A DNA stretch of 64,000 nt, taken from assembly GCF_018143015.1 (NCBI RefSeq), contig NC_054754.1, positions 23,486,758 to 23,550,757 on the forward strand. Reading direction: 5' to 3'. Made by a program: the position numbers and the translations under genes. Shown one piece after another: positions 23,393 through 35,100 of the stretch. The notes beneath the pieces were generated by a model, which had not been told where the DNA came from, searched no databases, and saw nothing but the letters and a program-made list of their open reading frames with translations. Source of the DNA: Lytechinus variegatus. Taxonomy: Eukaryota; Echinodermata; Echinoidea; Temnopleuroida; Toxopneustidae. Within the stretch, counting starts at the first letter, position 1, and each line of letters opens with the position of its first letter.

Positions 23393-23612
23393 TACCTGGG
23401 GCCGTTTCATAAAGCTGTTGTAAGTAAAGAGCGACTCTAAGAACGACAGGTGAACCTTTCTTACGCGCTAAACCATTGCCAATGGTGCATACCATTTGAA
23501 AAGAAAGGATCACCAGTCGTTCTTAAAGTCACTCTTATCTAAGATAAGAGCGAATTTAAGAACGACTGGTGATCCTTTCTTACGGACAGCTTTATGAAAC
23601 ACCCACCTGGGA
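23393..23612. mobile_element. Palindromic MITE, 'tttcataaagct' family
   Basis: The ends are ggggccgtttcataaagctg and acagctttatgaaacaccca. It contains two internal inverted blocks of 'aagaacgactggtgatcctt', so the right half is partly duplicated. Related copies are at 7296-7471 and 62165-62335. Confidence 0.7.
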
Positions 23613-23735
23613 TCCGTTGCAGAAAGAGTTACGTTTAAACGCATGTCAAAAAATCAATCGCAAATCCCAAATGCGCGCTGATTGGTTGAAACTCAAGTTG
23701 CGATTGATTGCAACTCTTTCTGCAACGGACCCCTG
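23613..23735. mobile_element. Palindromic MITE ('ccgttgcagaaagag')
   Basis: gatccgttgcagaaagagtt at left, aactctttctgcaacggacc at right, and atgcgcgctgattggttgaa in the centre, as in the copy at 17821-17972. It abuts the previous MITE with no spacer. Confidence 0.75.
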
Positions 23736-23984
23736 GTCAGGGAGATGACAATCCTGCTGATTGCATGTCAAAATGAGCAATCAAAATAAAGTGCCTTCAG
23801 CAATATTAACAGATGATAGACTCTCCATCACTGACTATCTTCAATTGGGAATAGACAACTCATCCCTTTACTAGTTAGGAAATTTGCTTTGTACATGTAG
23901 ATTTCAGTAAAGAAACAAAAACAAGAAAAGAGCTCTCTATATAAAGCGCAGCTAATTTTTAAATCTAAGCTGCGCTATACGAAT

Positions 23985-24115
23985 TTCATCATCATCATTA
24001 TCACCATCAACATTATCATAATCATCATCATCAAAAACATCAGCATCATCAACATTATCATCATCATCATTATTATTATTATTATTATCATCATTATTAA
24101 AATTATTATTAAAAA
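23985..24115. repeat. (ATC)n / (ATT)n microsatellite
   Basis: Imperfect trinucleotide runs of atc and att, which explain the Asp/Asn-rich open frames on the minus strand. Confidence 0.9.
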
Positions 24116-25270
24116 TAAGAGAAGAGGAGAGGAGAGAGAAAAGAAGATAAAGAAAGAGGTGGGGGAGAGGGGATAAAAACAAAGACGAGTCAAGACTAGA
24201 GTCTGTGAGCCAGGTTATGTAAATATAATCTTTCTAATCTAACTTCAATTGGTTGTGAATTTGTTTCATGTTGCTCTTTAATTGGATGGTGATTTAGTTG
24301 CAAAAACAATGAAAAACAATTGCAAATAAACGTAAATTTATTAGAAACCTGTTTGAATATACACTGTAACTTAAAGGCACGATCTAATAAATGGCAACGA
24401 TATTTTGAAGCACACCTGCTAACTTCGCAAACAACCATCTCCATCTCCCCACACCACCTCAGTCTAGTGGAGTTTCGGGGGGGGGGGGGCGGGGGCACGT
24501 ACCCTGATGGCCACTTTCGGGGGCGGGGGAGCAATAAAATGACCGGAAATTGCTTAACACGAGAGTGATCGATTGGAAAATGCACGTCATTGACACACTG
24601 ATGGAATGTATTGATATCTACTGCTGATATGCCTAACAAAAATAATGCCCTCATATACAAGTCCGTGGTCTGAATTCGTGAAATGCAATGATCGGGAGTA
24701 AATTACTGCTCGAAGGCAGTATTTAAAATGAAAGAGATGTGAGCGCTAGAGTATGGGAGGGGCGGATATTCTTTACTAATGCTGAAATCTTGCATTATTT
24801 CGAGGACACAGTGAAAAGCCCACGCATAGGCCGGGGCAAATAAAAAATATTTAAAGAAATATAAAAACCCTGTTATTTAATTAATTTGTCATGACTCATT
24901 GTAGGTAGGGGTGGAAATCTCTCTCAAAAGGTAGGGGACAAGGTAATTTCGACGAAACTATTTTTAAAGCAAAAAAAAAAAAGAAGTTTATCATCCCCAA
25001 AATCCCCAAAAGTCCAAAAGTAAGGTCATCTCGTCCTAAAATAAATGCTTTATTTCGATTTTGAATGATGTATTTCTTACCATCATAAAATACCAAAAAA
25101 TAGTAGCCGGGGACATTTGATATTGCGACCCCTCCCCCACCTGTCACCCTGGGATTTCCGCCCATGATTGTAGTCCTGTATCAGTTTTTCTGCCTCCTCC
25201 AGTTTCCTCTTTCTCCGGTTCCCTCCCTCGACATTCCCCTTCTACCTCCCCCCCCCCCCGCCCTCCCTCT
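24116..25270. other. Intergenic DNA with G/C runs; no gene recognised
   Basis: A purine-rich tract at 24118-24175 and a G run near 24477. C-rich stretches run through 25130-25270. The 154-residue minus-strand frame at 24196-24660 is crossed by the G run (polyproline in translation) and has no recognisable domain. Confidence 0.4.
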
Positions 25271-25279
25271 CATTCTCCC

Positions 25280-25860
25280 CCCTCCATAATATACCACTCA
25301 TTCCATACACACATTTTACATGACCATTCATTGTATCTTTCTGTTGTAAGTTCAGGGGTAAAGCCTGCCAACCATATAGCCGCCATCATACCCTGCCCCC
25401 GCGACTGCTCCAAGGATACATATCCGCCCACCCCGCTGAAACGGAAACAACGTTTCAATTTTTTAAGTCCACCGAGTGTTTCGATGACGGAGAGCAATGA
25501 TAGACCTATATGCGTCAGCATCAAAACATCCCGATTGCTATACTTCCGAATTATCACGTGTACAAGAAAAGGCCAGAAATCGTCATTATAAGTCTTTATC
25601 CAACCAATCAAATTAAACAAGTAAACGGCACGGTGTCACGTACACAAGAGCCTGTCCATTCTGTTTTAAAATTTTCTCCTTCCACACACAAAAAAAAGCG
25701 CGCGTGATTTGAGGCAGGAACACTTGAGTTTCTCCGGGTATGCTTTTAACGTCTCCCGCGTTCGAGTGCACCATCCATCCTCCAGCCTGGAGCGACATTC
25801 CAAATTTTCTATGAAGGACACGATTTCCCTCCATGGTTATTCACTGAAAATAGCAGTTCT
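25280..25860. other. GC-richer island, nature unknown
   Basis: This block is less AT-rich than its neighbours and open on both strands: minus 25270-25620 with GLSLLSVIETLGGLKKLKRC, and plus 25331-25591. I do not recognise either translation and cannot place splice sites with confidence. It could be a promoter/5' UTR region, a single exon, or a decayed element. Confidence 0.3.
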
Positions 25861-26429
25861 CCCATGAATCTCAATCAAAAGATAATTACTCAGCTGTTAA
25901 GACATGCATGCGGCAAGCTTGTATAGAGTCAAAACAACATTAAGGAAATGCCTGTAAGAAACTTGCATTGCAATGTATGAGGTTCTTGGACAAGTTGACT
26001 AATAAGCTCAAAAGTCGATAAAAAAAAACAACACGATGACCTTCGCACCGAGGGGAAGAGAGAAAATAACTGCTTGTTTGCTTTTTTAAATTAGGTAAAA
26101 GATCTATTTAAAAAATCATATAAAAATGATATGTGTGTAGTTACAGTTACAACTGTTCGGCTACATTGAAACACACCTAGGAAAATCAAGATCGTTGCTA
26201 GCCCCCCCCCCCGGGGGGCCAGTAAAAAGCAATATCTTGCCAAACAATGATAATAAGGAAATCCAACTCCAGTTGGAGGATTAAAAAAAAAAAAAAACAA
26301 AGTACAAAGGACATATGTTGAAAGGCACGGATTGAGGGGTGGAGGACAGGAACGGAAATTCGGTGATAATTTTGGTATTTCTATGGGAACACATGATCCT
26401 CTATCATAGGCTGCACATATTTATGACCC

Positions 26430-26585
26430 CCCGGCCTTCCAATATTATCTTCTGTATCAGGTTTATATTCTTTATATTTGGTTTATTTGAATATTTATGT
26501 CATTTATATTTTCTGATGCTATGTTTTATTTGTTGTAATTATTGCAGTTTAAATTTTGTTGGAAAAATGAATAAATAAATAAATG
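26430..26585 (+). mobile_element. Probable LINE 3' end
   Basis: T-rich 3' UTR-like sequence ending aaaaatgaataaataaataa. This matches the usual tail of CR1/Jockey-type elements and is analogous to the tail of the LINE at 55310 (complement aaataaataaatgaaatgaa). No coding part remains. Confidence 0.4.
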
Positions 26586-27450
26586 AAAAGACATAAATGA
26601 AACGAAATAAATAAAATAAAACACACTCCACGTGTGATCCCTTTCGAAAGTGAAGATGAAAATGGTTGCATTTCCAAGTGCCGTATACAATAATTCTTGG
26701 GGTTTCCATTTCGGGATGGAAAAAAATCAAACATTTTGAAGTGATAACTCTTCTTTCCATTCTTTCTGTATTTTTTTTTTTGGGGGGGAGGATGAGATTT
26801 TGGGGGTTTTGTCCTAAAAAATGGAACGATTGTCTGCCCCCCCCCTTCCCACGCGCCTTCTGAAAACCTCGGTACGTTTCTGCTCAAATGCACAAATTTT
26901 GTAATACCTAAGCTGTGAATGGTAACGAAAATCAAAAAGAAAAGTTTGTTTTCTTAATAATGAACAAGTGGTAAAGTTTTTGCCTTTATACGTTCACTCT
27001 TTGAAGTGAAAGTGAAACCATTATATTTAGAGATGAAATAAACACCTATGAATAGAATACATTGATTTGGCAGGATTTTCATTATATATAAGAAATCTTC
27101 TTATAGCATAACCTTTGGACCGCTTTTAATCAGAGGCTTCCAAATAAATATTGGGGGGAAAACGAGGCTTAACGTGCACATATTACATCAGGGACTGCGG
27201 AACCGTCATTAAAGTGTGTGTGTGGGGGGGGGGGGGGGCTTGTCCATGCTAAAAATCTCAATCAAATGGTAATTTTTACATTTTCGTACATGGTTTTTTT
27301 TTTAAAAGAAAAAAGGGGCTAAAGCCCCCCCCCCCTCGCTTCCGCGGCCGTGTGCATGTAGCTATTTAAGCATCTATTCCAGTGGAAAGGAAACAATTTA
27401 TTTCACATTGGTTTAACTCGCTGATATAAACAAAAACTTTATCGTAGATT
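26586..27450. other. Intergenic DNA with poly(G)/poly(C) runs
   Basis: G or C runs of eight to fourteen bases near 26781, 26837, 27224 and 27325. No gene recognised. Confidence 0.4.
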
Positions 27451-27451
27451 A

Positions 27452-28064
27452 CAGGGGCGGATCCAGCTTTTTATAAAGGGGGGGGGTTGGGGTGGTATGC
27501 GAGGGAGCGTAGCGACCGAGTCCAAGCGAGCGGAGAGAGCGAGGGGGAGGGGAGGGAAAAGTAGGGAAAATTTTTGAAAATCTGTGTGTTTTCTTGCATC
27601 TAAAACACCAGTATTTTTGGTATAGAGGTCGTTGCCAAATTAACCCCCATTAAAATTTGTAAAAATAAGTTGCATTTTCCTGCAATGTAAGGCCAGTTAG
27701 CAACACAGATACAAAGAATAGGGGACCTTGGAATAAGCACTGTTAGCCTTATACTTTTATTATGAACAACTTGTCATGATACTCACTGGCAAATCTCAGT
27801 CAAATATGATGGACTGGCAGAAGAGACGCCTTGGATGTTTCTGTACAAATCCCTGTGACATTTGTGCGCCCAACTCCCCCTCCCCCCAAAAAGAAATAAT
27901 AATAATAATACAAATAATAAATGAAATAAATACATAGAAATAGAATGAAATAAAATTACAAGTTAAAAAAAAAGATTTAAAAAAATGGTCCCCGGATTAT
28001 TATTTTTTTTTTTTTGGGGGGGGGGGGGGTGGTTGCAGCCCCCCCCCTCCAGATCCGCTTCTGG
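27452..28064. mobile_element. hAT-like MITE ('CAGGGGCGGATCCAG')
   Basis: The left terminus CAGGGGCGGATCCAG and right terminus CAGATCCGCTTCTG (complement CAGAAGCGGATCTG) form hAT-type ends, each followed inward by a G run (27478) or C run (28040). The block ggagcgtagcgaccgagt lies near the left end. The flanks share only gatta, so the TSD is not convincing. Confidence 0.6.
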
Positions 28065-28341
28065 ATTATATCAGGGAAAGTCAATTAGCGTGAACTTCAT
28101 ACTCGATCTAATTTTAATGATGTTATTTGTAGGTTGAATCTTTTATTTCAATTGGATTGTTTTGAGAAAAACTTCTTGTATAGTTGTTTTTGATAGACCG
28201 AATAGTTCCTTTCGTTATCCCAGGTTTCTTACGTAGTTTATTTCTTGCTCGAATAGTTTCAAAGGTAATTTCTTTTCTTGCTCGAAAAGTCTCTAATGCT
28301 GATTGTTTGTCACTTAAGTTACATGTTTTTTTATCAATGGT

Positions 28342-28560
28342 ACAAGCGTTCGCATTTTCTAAACCCGGCGAGTATGAATAGCTTTAACTGTCTCAGACAT
28401 GCGTGTCACTATCATGACTATTAGGATTATAAAAGAAAGTTAAGCAATAATACTTGGAATAGGGTTTCTCTTCAGGCGTTCGCATTTTCTAAACTCAGCG
28501 AGCTGTGGGATAAATAGCTTAGGTATGCGTGTCACCATTAGCATGAAGACAGAAATTCTC
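28342..28560 (+). promoter_or_regulatory. Candidate promoter region of the BBOX-like gene with duplicated block
   Basis: A block gcgttcgcattttctaaac...cgcgag/agcgag ... atagctt ... atgcgtgtcac occurs twice, starting at 28346 and 28476 (period 130). Between the two copies is TATAAAAG (28428-28435), about 220 bp upstream of the start codon. Assignment as core promoter is inference; an upstream non-coding exon is not excluded. Confidence 0.35.
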
Positions 28561-28649
28561 TAGCTGCAACATTACGTAAACAAGACTGTCACTAAACAGA
28601 CATCTTGTCTGAGAAGGGCTTTTCCTTTGAAACCTTCAAAATCTCGAAA

Positions 28650-29114
28650 ATGCTCTCGAAGATATTCCGAGTTTCTCTTCCTCGGATGGCCAGGCCTCCT
28701 TCCATTACAGGAGCGGGGCTCAACTGGAATAAAGTTTGTTTAGTGGCGGCACAAAATGAGAACGGCTGCCTGAGGACCTGGGCTCCGGCGATAGCCGCCT
28801 CGGCGAACAGGACATTGAGTAGTTATATTAAGAATCCCGCCGTTGCAACGTCGGTCGACAGATACGAGCGCGTCCCCCGCGAAGAAATTTCTGCGTTCGA
28901 TCACGATGCACCGTTTATTAATTCATGGGGGGACGACATCGCTCTGTCGTCGTCGTCCGTTTCAAGTGACGGTCATCTTGTGGTAGTGAAGTGGTCCGAC
29001 GACGAGGCGCAGATATACCCCGCAGTTTGGCTAAGGGATCAATGCCACTGCAGCGAATGTTGCTACCCTGATTCATTCACGAGGAAAACCTTCCTGACAG
29101 ACATGAATTTAGAG
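28650..29114 (+). CDS. BBOX-like exon 1 (residues 1-155)
   Basis: ATG at 28650; an in-frame TAA at 28593-28595 closes the frame upstream. A second in-frame ATG (28686) is possible. It encodes the N-terminal extension and, from about residue 108, the start of the beta domain (VVVKWSDDEAQIYPAVWLRD) with CHCSEC zinc ligands. The donor is GAG|gtaaga at 29115, phase 0. The codons are GC-rich, unlike the flanking DNA. Confidence 0.88.
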
Positions 29115-32100
29115 GTAAGATGCATAGGTATTTGTTATTTGCCTATTATATTAAGATATATGAAATAAAGGTTCATTGCGCTCTGCTGAATGCTAATGGC
29201 CAAATTGTGGTTTCGGGAACCACTCGTCGATTTGTATACGCGCACTTGTGTACAAAGTGAATGGGGGTGGAAATAGGGAACCATGCGTGTGACTGAATAA
29301 AGCGCTGCTGTATGAAGTTAACGGTGGTTCCCAATATCACGATAATGCCATGTTGGGGTATAGATAAGTGCTTGATTCTTTTTACAGTGCCACCCATGGG
29401 GGGGGGGGGACGCTTCCATTGAGTGGATACCATGCGCGACCAAGGGGTCTCGAAAAGCGCCCTAAACACATATTTTCCATATTCTGAAAATGCACCCCTT
29501 AACAAGTATTGGCGTGTGAAACCCTACCCTTAACAAGTGTTGGAAACAAAACGATACCCTTGGCAAGTATTCCCTGAAATGAACCCCTAAACAAGTACAG
29601 CGATTGTTCATAACCGACGACGTCGGTCGTCGGTTATACCTTTAGACACCATTATTTTGGTTTAATACGGCCCCACCTTTCACCTCGCGCAAATCGGACT
29701 CTTAACACGTAGTGTCGGGGCAAAAAGGACATCCCTTATAAATCATTTTAATGTTGTTTTATCATCCCCGGAAAGGTGACCCTTAACACGTAGCTTTCCT
29801 AGCGAAATAGATACCCTTTTTTCATTATTTTTGTGTTTTGACCCCGGGGGGGGGGCCACTTCCATTCACGAGTGGATACCATGTACGACCATGGGGTCTC
29901 CAAAAGCACCCTAAACACGTAATTTCCATAGTCTGAAAATGCACCCCTTAACAAGTATTGGCGTGTGAAGCCCTACCCTAAACAAGTATTGGAAACAAAA
30001 CGATACTCTTGGCAAATATTCCCTGAAATGAACCCCTAAACAAGTACAGGAATGATTTATTGTTACGGGTCCTTCGGTCGTCGGCTTTACCTTATTTAGT
30101 TTAGTACGACCCCACCTTCTACACCTCGCGCAAATTGGAATCTAAATACGTAGTGTTGGGGCAAAAAGGACATCCTTTATAAAACATTTTAATTTTGTTT
30201 TATCATACCCGCAAATTCGACCCTAAACACGTAAATTTCCTTGCAAAATAGACACCCTTTTTTCATTATTTTTGTGATTTTGACACCCTTATCACGTTAC
30301 GTACGTAACGTGCCCTATCGTGAAAAAGACATCCTTTTTACGTGTTTTTTGGTCGCGCATGGTATCCACTCGTCAATGTAAGTGGCCCCCAGGGGTTTGG
30401 ACACCCTTATCACGTTACGTATGTAACGTGCCCCATCGTGAAAAAGACATCCTTTTTACGTGTTTTTGGTCGCGCATGGTATCCAAGTGGCCCCCGGGCA
30501 TTTTCCATAGAGCTATTCATCGTATAACTTGGTTCTAAAGTGACTTGAATTCTTTTGATTATTTTTCATTGATTAAAAAGAGAGATTGTATAGTCCTAAT
30601 TAAGTTCAACATTACTTTTCACCAATAGAGGCCCATACAAAAGTATGCTCAAAATTAAAGTTTTTGAGCACTATGGTGAAATTTAATGAAGAAAAAAAAT
30701 CCAAACTCTATGGATCTGAGTATTTTTGGTGCCAAAAGTGATATATATATATTTTCAAATGTATGTTACATTGATCATGGCCGTGGGAAGATTTTCCTTG
30801 GGGGTGTTGCGTGTATTATTTCCCATAGGCAGCACCCCCTGGAATTATGGAAGGTGTGAAAAAAATATGAATATAACCCATATGAAATTTATTTTGTATA
30901 TAGTCATGATAGTGAACCCCCAGTTTTTTTTCGGAACCAAAATGACCTCCGTTTTGTAGTGATATAACATTTTTTTTGCTCTTCAAATTTACATGACCAA
31001 CGTACACAGGGCCCTGGCATAGATCTACATGTAGATTTTTTGATTGATTTATTTCATTTCTTTTCTTTTCTTTCCATTTTTTCACATACAAGTCAAAATA
31101 CATAAATACAAATACATAAATACAATTACAAAAATGAACAAAAGTAACGACCTTACATTTGCAAAGATTGGGCATTTATACAAACAAAATATGATACTTA
31201 TATCATCATTTTGTAAAACTTAACATTCTTAATTAAAACCATGGGTATACGTGTGTATGTTAAAAAAGAAAGGGTGAAATGAAAAGAGAGACCAGCTGAG
31301 AAGCTTGGCTTGTTGGACGCTGATCTCTCGAATACGTAAATAATGTAAATAACGTAATATAATGTGAACTTGGAAAATGATCATTCGAATCAAGGGAACG
31401 TAAATAGTAGGAAAATCGCTGAACGTATGGAAAATAAATGCACGGTCATGGATGATAAAAAAAAACAGAACAATGGACGGGGGGCAAGGAGAAAGAATAA
31501 GATAAAAAAAAACAAACTTGCACTGGGTAAGTGGTAGCACCTTTTGGGGTGTAATCTTGCACCCTAAAAATTCACCTACGTTCTATTATAATTTGCACCT
31601 AATGGGCTCGTTTTCACACACTAAGAAAAAGGGTTCGAATTTGAACCCTGGGATTAAAGGGTGCTAATGAGTGTAAATAATATGTTCATTTGTGCAGAGT
31701 TTAGGTGAACCCTTAACAGGTGTAGAGGTAAACCATGTAATAAAGCTGCAAATGTTACACCTTTCTAAACTTAAAGTATGACGAACCTTTATAAATGTGA
31801 AAGTTGCACATTTTAGGGTGAAAATGAGCACTTATTGGTAAAAGTAATAAGAAAAGATGCTGCCCTTCTTCAGGAGTCTCCTACAAGACGGATCCTAGAG
31901 ATGGGGAGAGTCAACCAGCTCGAAACGTCGAGTCCCCGGGAGGTGGGGTGGGGGGGCACTTCCATTGACGAGTGGATACCATGCGCGACCATGGGGTCTT
32001 GAAAAGCACCCTAAACATGCTAAACAAGTATTTTTCATATTCTGAAAATACACCCCATGACAGGTATTTGATTTGATTTGATTTATTGTGTTCTTCCTCA

Positions 32101-35100
32101 TCCATAACATTCGTATAATACAATTTTCATAACACAATAAACATATGTTAGCATTTTTGGCATGAATCATAAATAAAGAGTACTAAAAAAATAATTCCAG
32201 ACAAAAATGATTAAATATATGATATTCACAATTTGCAGGAGAAGGATTTTCATCATAAGCAGATTGCTTGAAAAAAATGACATTCCCAAACTAAAAATAA
32301 TTGAATTAATTAATACATTCATAAAGCAGAATGGGCATATATTTTCAAATACGAAACATCAATTCATGCAATACTTTAGTATGAAGATGAAGATGATGTG
32401 TGTGAAACCCTATCCTTAACAGGTTTTGGAAACAAAACGATACCCTTGTATTGGCAAGTATTCCCAGAATTAAACCCTAAAACAAGTACAGCGATAATTT
32501 AAATGTACGGACGTCGTGTTTACCTTAACATACAATTATAATTATCATTGGGGTTATTACGGTCCCACCTCGCGCAAATCTGAATCTAAACACGTAGTGT
32601 TGACTGTTGGGGCAAAAAGGTACATCCGTAAAAATGTCTTTCTTATACCCTCGCAAATTTGACCCTAAACGCGTGGTTTTCCTAGCGAAATAGATGCCCC
32701 TTTTTCATTATTTTAGTGTTTTTACACCCTTATTACGTAACGTGCCCTGCCTTGAAAAGACATTTTTTACGTGTTTTTTATGGGTCGCACATGGTATCCA
32801 CTTGTCAATGTAAGTGCCCCCCCCCCTGGGTTGAGTCTTCTCTCCTGCTCTATAGCTCCATTCACCGACTCAAACCAGCCTTCTCTCATCTACTCTTAAA
32901 CATTAAGCCGTTCACCCTTCCTACTCCTGCTACTCAGCTTTCCACTCCTTCGGGTCCACAGTCCAGACTACACTCATTCAGTGAAGAATACTCTAATTTC
33001 TAACCTCCACCATCTCGCCTTTCCATACATTTTCCATTTCACTTCTATCTCTACCCATTTTCATCTCGGTCATACCAGGGCCCCGTCTTACAAAGAGTTG
33101 CGATTGATCCAATCTGTTGCAAATATGGAAAGCCAGCAACATCAGCGACTAAAAATACATGTCTGTTCAAAAATGATTTCCAGAAATGATATATATTCCT
33201 ACATTCACTTTTTTTTTATTGACAATTCAGTATGCTTGTCTTTATTTTCAAAGGACGTTGAGCAAATTTCCTAAAGAAAAATTATGGCATTGATGGATTT
33301 CCATATACTTGAGATTGATCGGATCAATCGTAAATCTTTGTAAGACGGGGACCAGAACTTTGCACAGGTCATGGTGTACCGTAAACCTCTTCTAGTCTGC
33401 GATTGATCATGCACCATGGAAACCTTCATACATCACCTGTTACATAATTATGTCTGAATCCCTCCGAATGTTTGAATATCATTCAAATTCTAGATATTCC
33501 CATTTTCTCTAAAGTGTGTCCCCAAAAAAGCTATACACTTTTGAAATGGCTGCCAAATAACGAATATATCCCTTTCCAAATGACACCAAAAATTGGAAAA
33601 ACTATTCATGCTTGAGCGAACACTGCACTAGGGATATGAAAATTAAGCTGGCTGGAATAGCCTTCCAATTCCTGTCAGTTTTTGAGAGGTAAATCCTTTT
33701 GAACTCAAAGTTCTAGAGTTTAAGGGTGTTGTAATAAAAATTAATGACCAACCGTGACCAGTTTTGGTTGTTTAAGCAAATTTCATAAATTATCAAATTG
33801 AATTTTAATGCATGAGTGAACACAAATTACACTTTTTGGGGCAGCATTTCGACTTTATCATTTGGATCTCAGCAATGTGTTCAAGGGAGTCGAGAGAATA
33901 GGGGGTTAGATAGGACTTAAGTGGGAGAAGTAGGTTGGTGAAATAAGGGTCAACAGAACATGTAGCCCCCCCCCTCTCCCGCCCTCCCCTCCTGTTGAGA
34001 GACTGATTTCTATTGTCATGTACACGTGAAGTCCAGAGCAGAATGTTGATTTCATGATAAATTCTTAATTGGGGCATCACCTTATTCCTATCAATCATAT
34101 CACCAATTTATCAATAAATAAACTCATTCAATGTGCCATGTGATCAATCAAACATTCATTTTTTTTAAATAAATTATTTCATAAATCATCATAATCAGTC
34201 AATTTCTTTGTAATCATTCAATAAAAAACTGACCATCAGCCATCGGTCACTTGGTAGTTAAGTTTTGAATAGACTACAATCCAGGAAGTGAGAGAGAGAG
34301 AGAAGGAGCCGGGGAAATGGAGGTGGGAGGGAGGGGGTACATATGACTTAATTTGTAAAAGGACACAAAGAGGAATTCCCTTTTAACCAAGTCTTACCAT
34401 ACCTCTTGCTTGTAACGGGTACTATCACATTACTCTGACTCTCACGAACACACTGGTGAGGTCCACAAGATTAATATGCTACACTCAAATTAAAATGCAT
34501 GGTTACTCATGCATTTAACATCTATTTAGTAACTCGTGAAATCTGCCTAAGAAACCATAACTTATCTTAGCTTTACAAGTTCTAAAAGACTAACCTCTCA
34601 AAAATCTGTAAGGCTAATTCCTGCCCAGCCTAGCCAAGCTTAGTCTCTCATGAGGAAGGAAGTGGGGGGGGGGGGGGGGTAGAGATGGAAGGAGGGGTTG
34701 CTAAATGTTCTGTTGACCTTTATCCCATCAACGTACTTCACCTACTTAAGTCCTATCTTATCCCCTATTCTCCCGACTCTCACAAACACATTGCTGACAT
34801 CCACATGATAATGTCAAAATACTGCACTCAAAATTGCAATTTATGATTACTCATTGCATTAAATTTCAATTTAATAACTCATGAAGTTTTCTCAAACAAC
34901 AGATTACAATTGATCAATAATTCTGTTTCAGTGGACAGTGATCACTGAAGCAACCGCGTAGCCAGGATTTCATTTTGGAGGGGGCGGTAAATGCACGCGA
35001 AGCGTGCCAACACTTACGGAGCGCGCCAACACTTATGGAGCGCGCTTCGCGCGCTCCCTAGGGGGTGGGTGCAGGGAGGGGAGCTTTCCCCTCCCGCGCG

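Noticed and set aside
24196..24660. 154-residue minus-strand frame
   Set aside because: It runs through a poly(G) tract (polyproline) and has no motif; probably chance.
28605..28649. An upstream TTG start giving a 187-residue first frame for the BBOX-like gene
   Set aside because: TTG is not a normal animal start. The ATG at 28650 follows within the same frame and begins a plausible presequence.
29173..32170. Several minus- and plus-strand frames sharing 'PWSRMVSTRQW' type words
   Set aside because: They are translations of the 'gagtggataccatgcgcgac' element's inverted ends, not a protein family.
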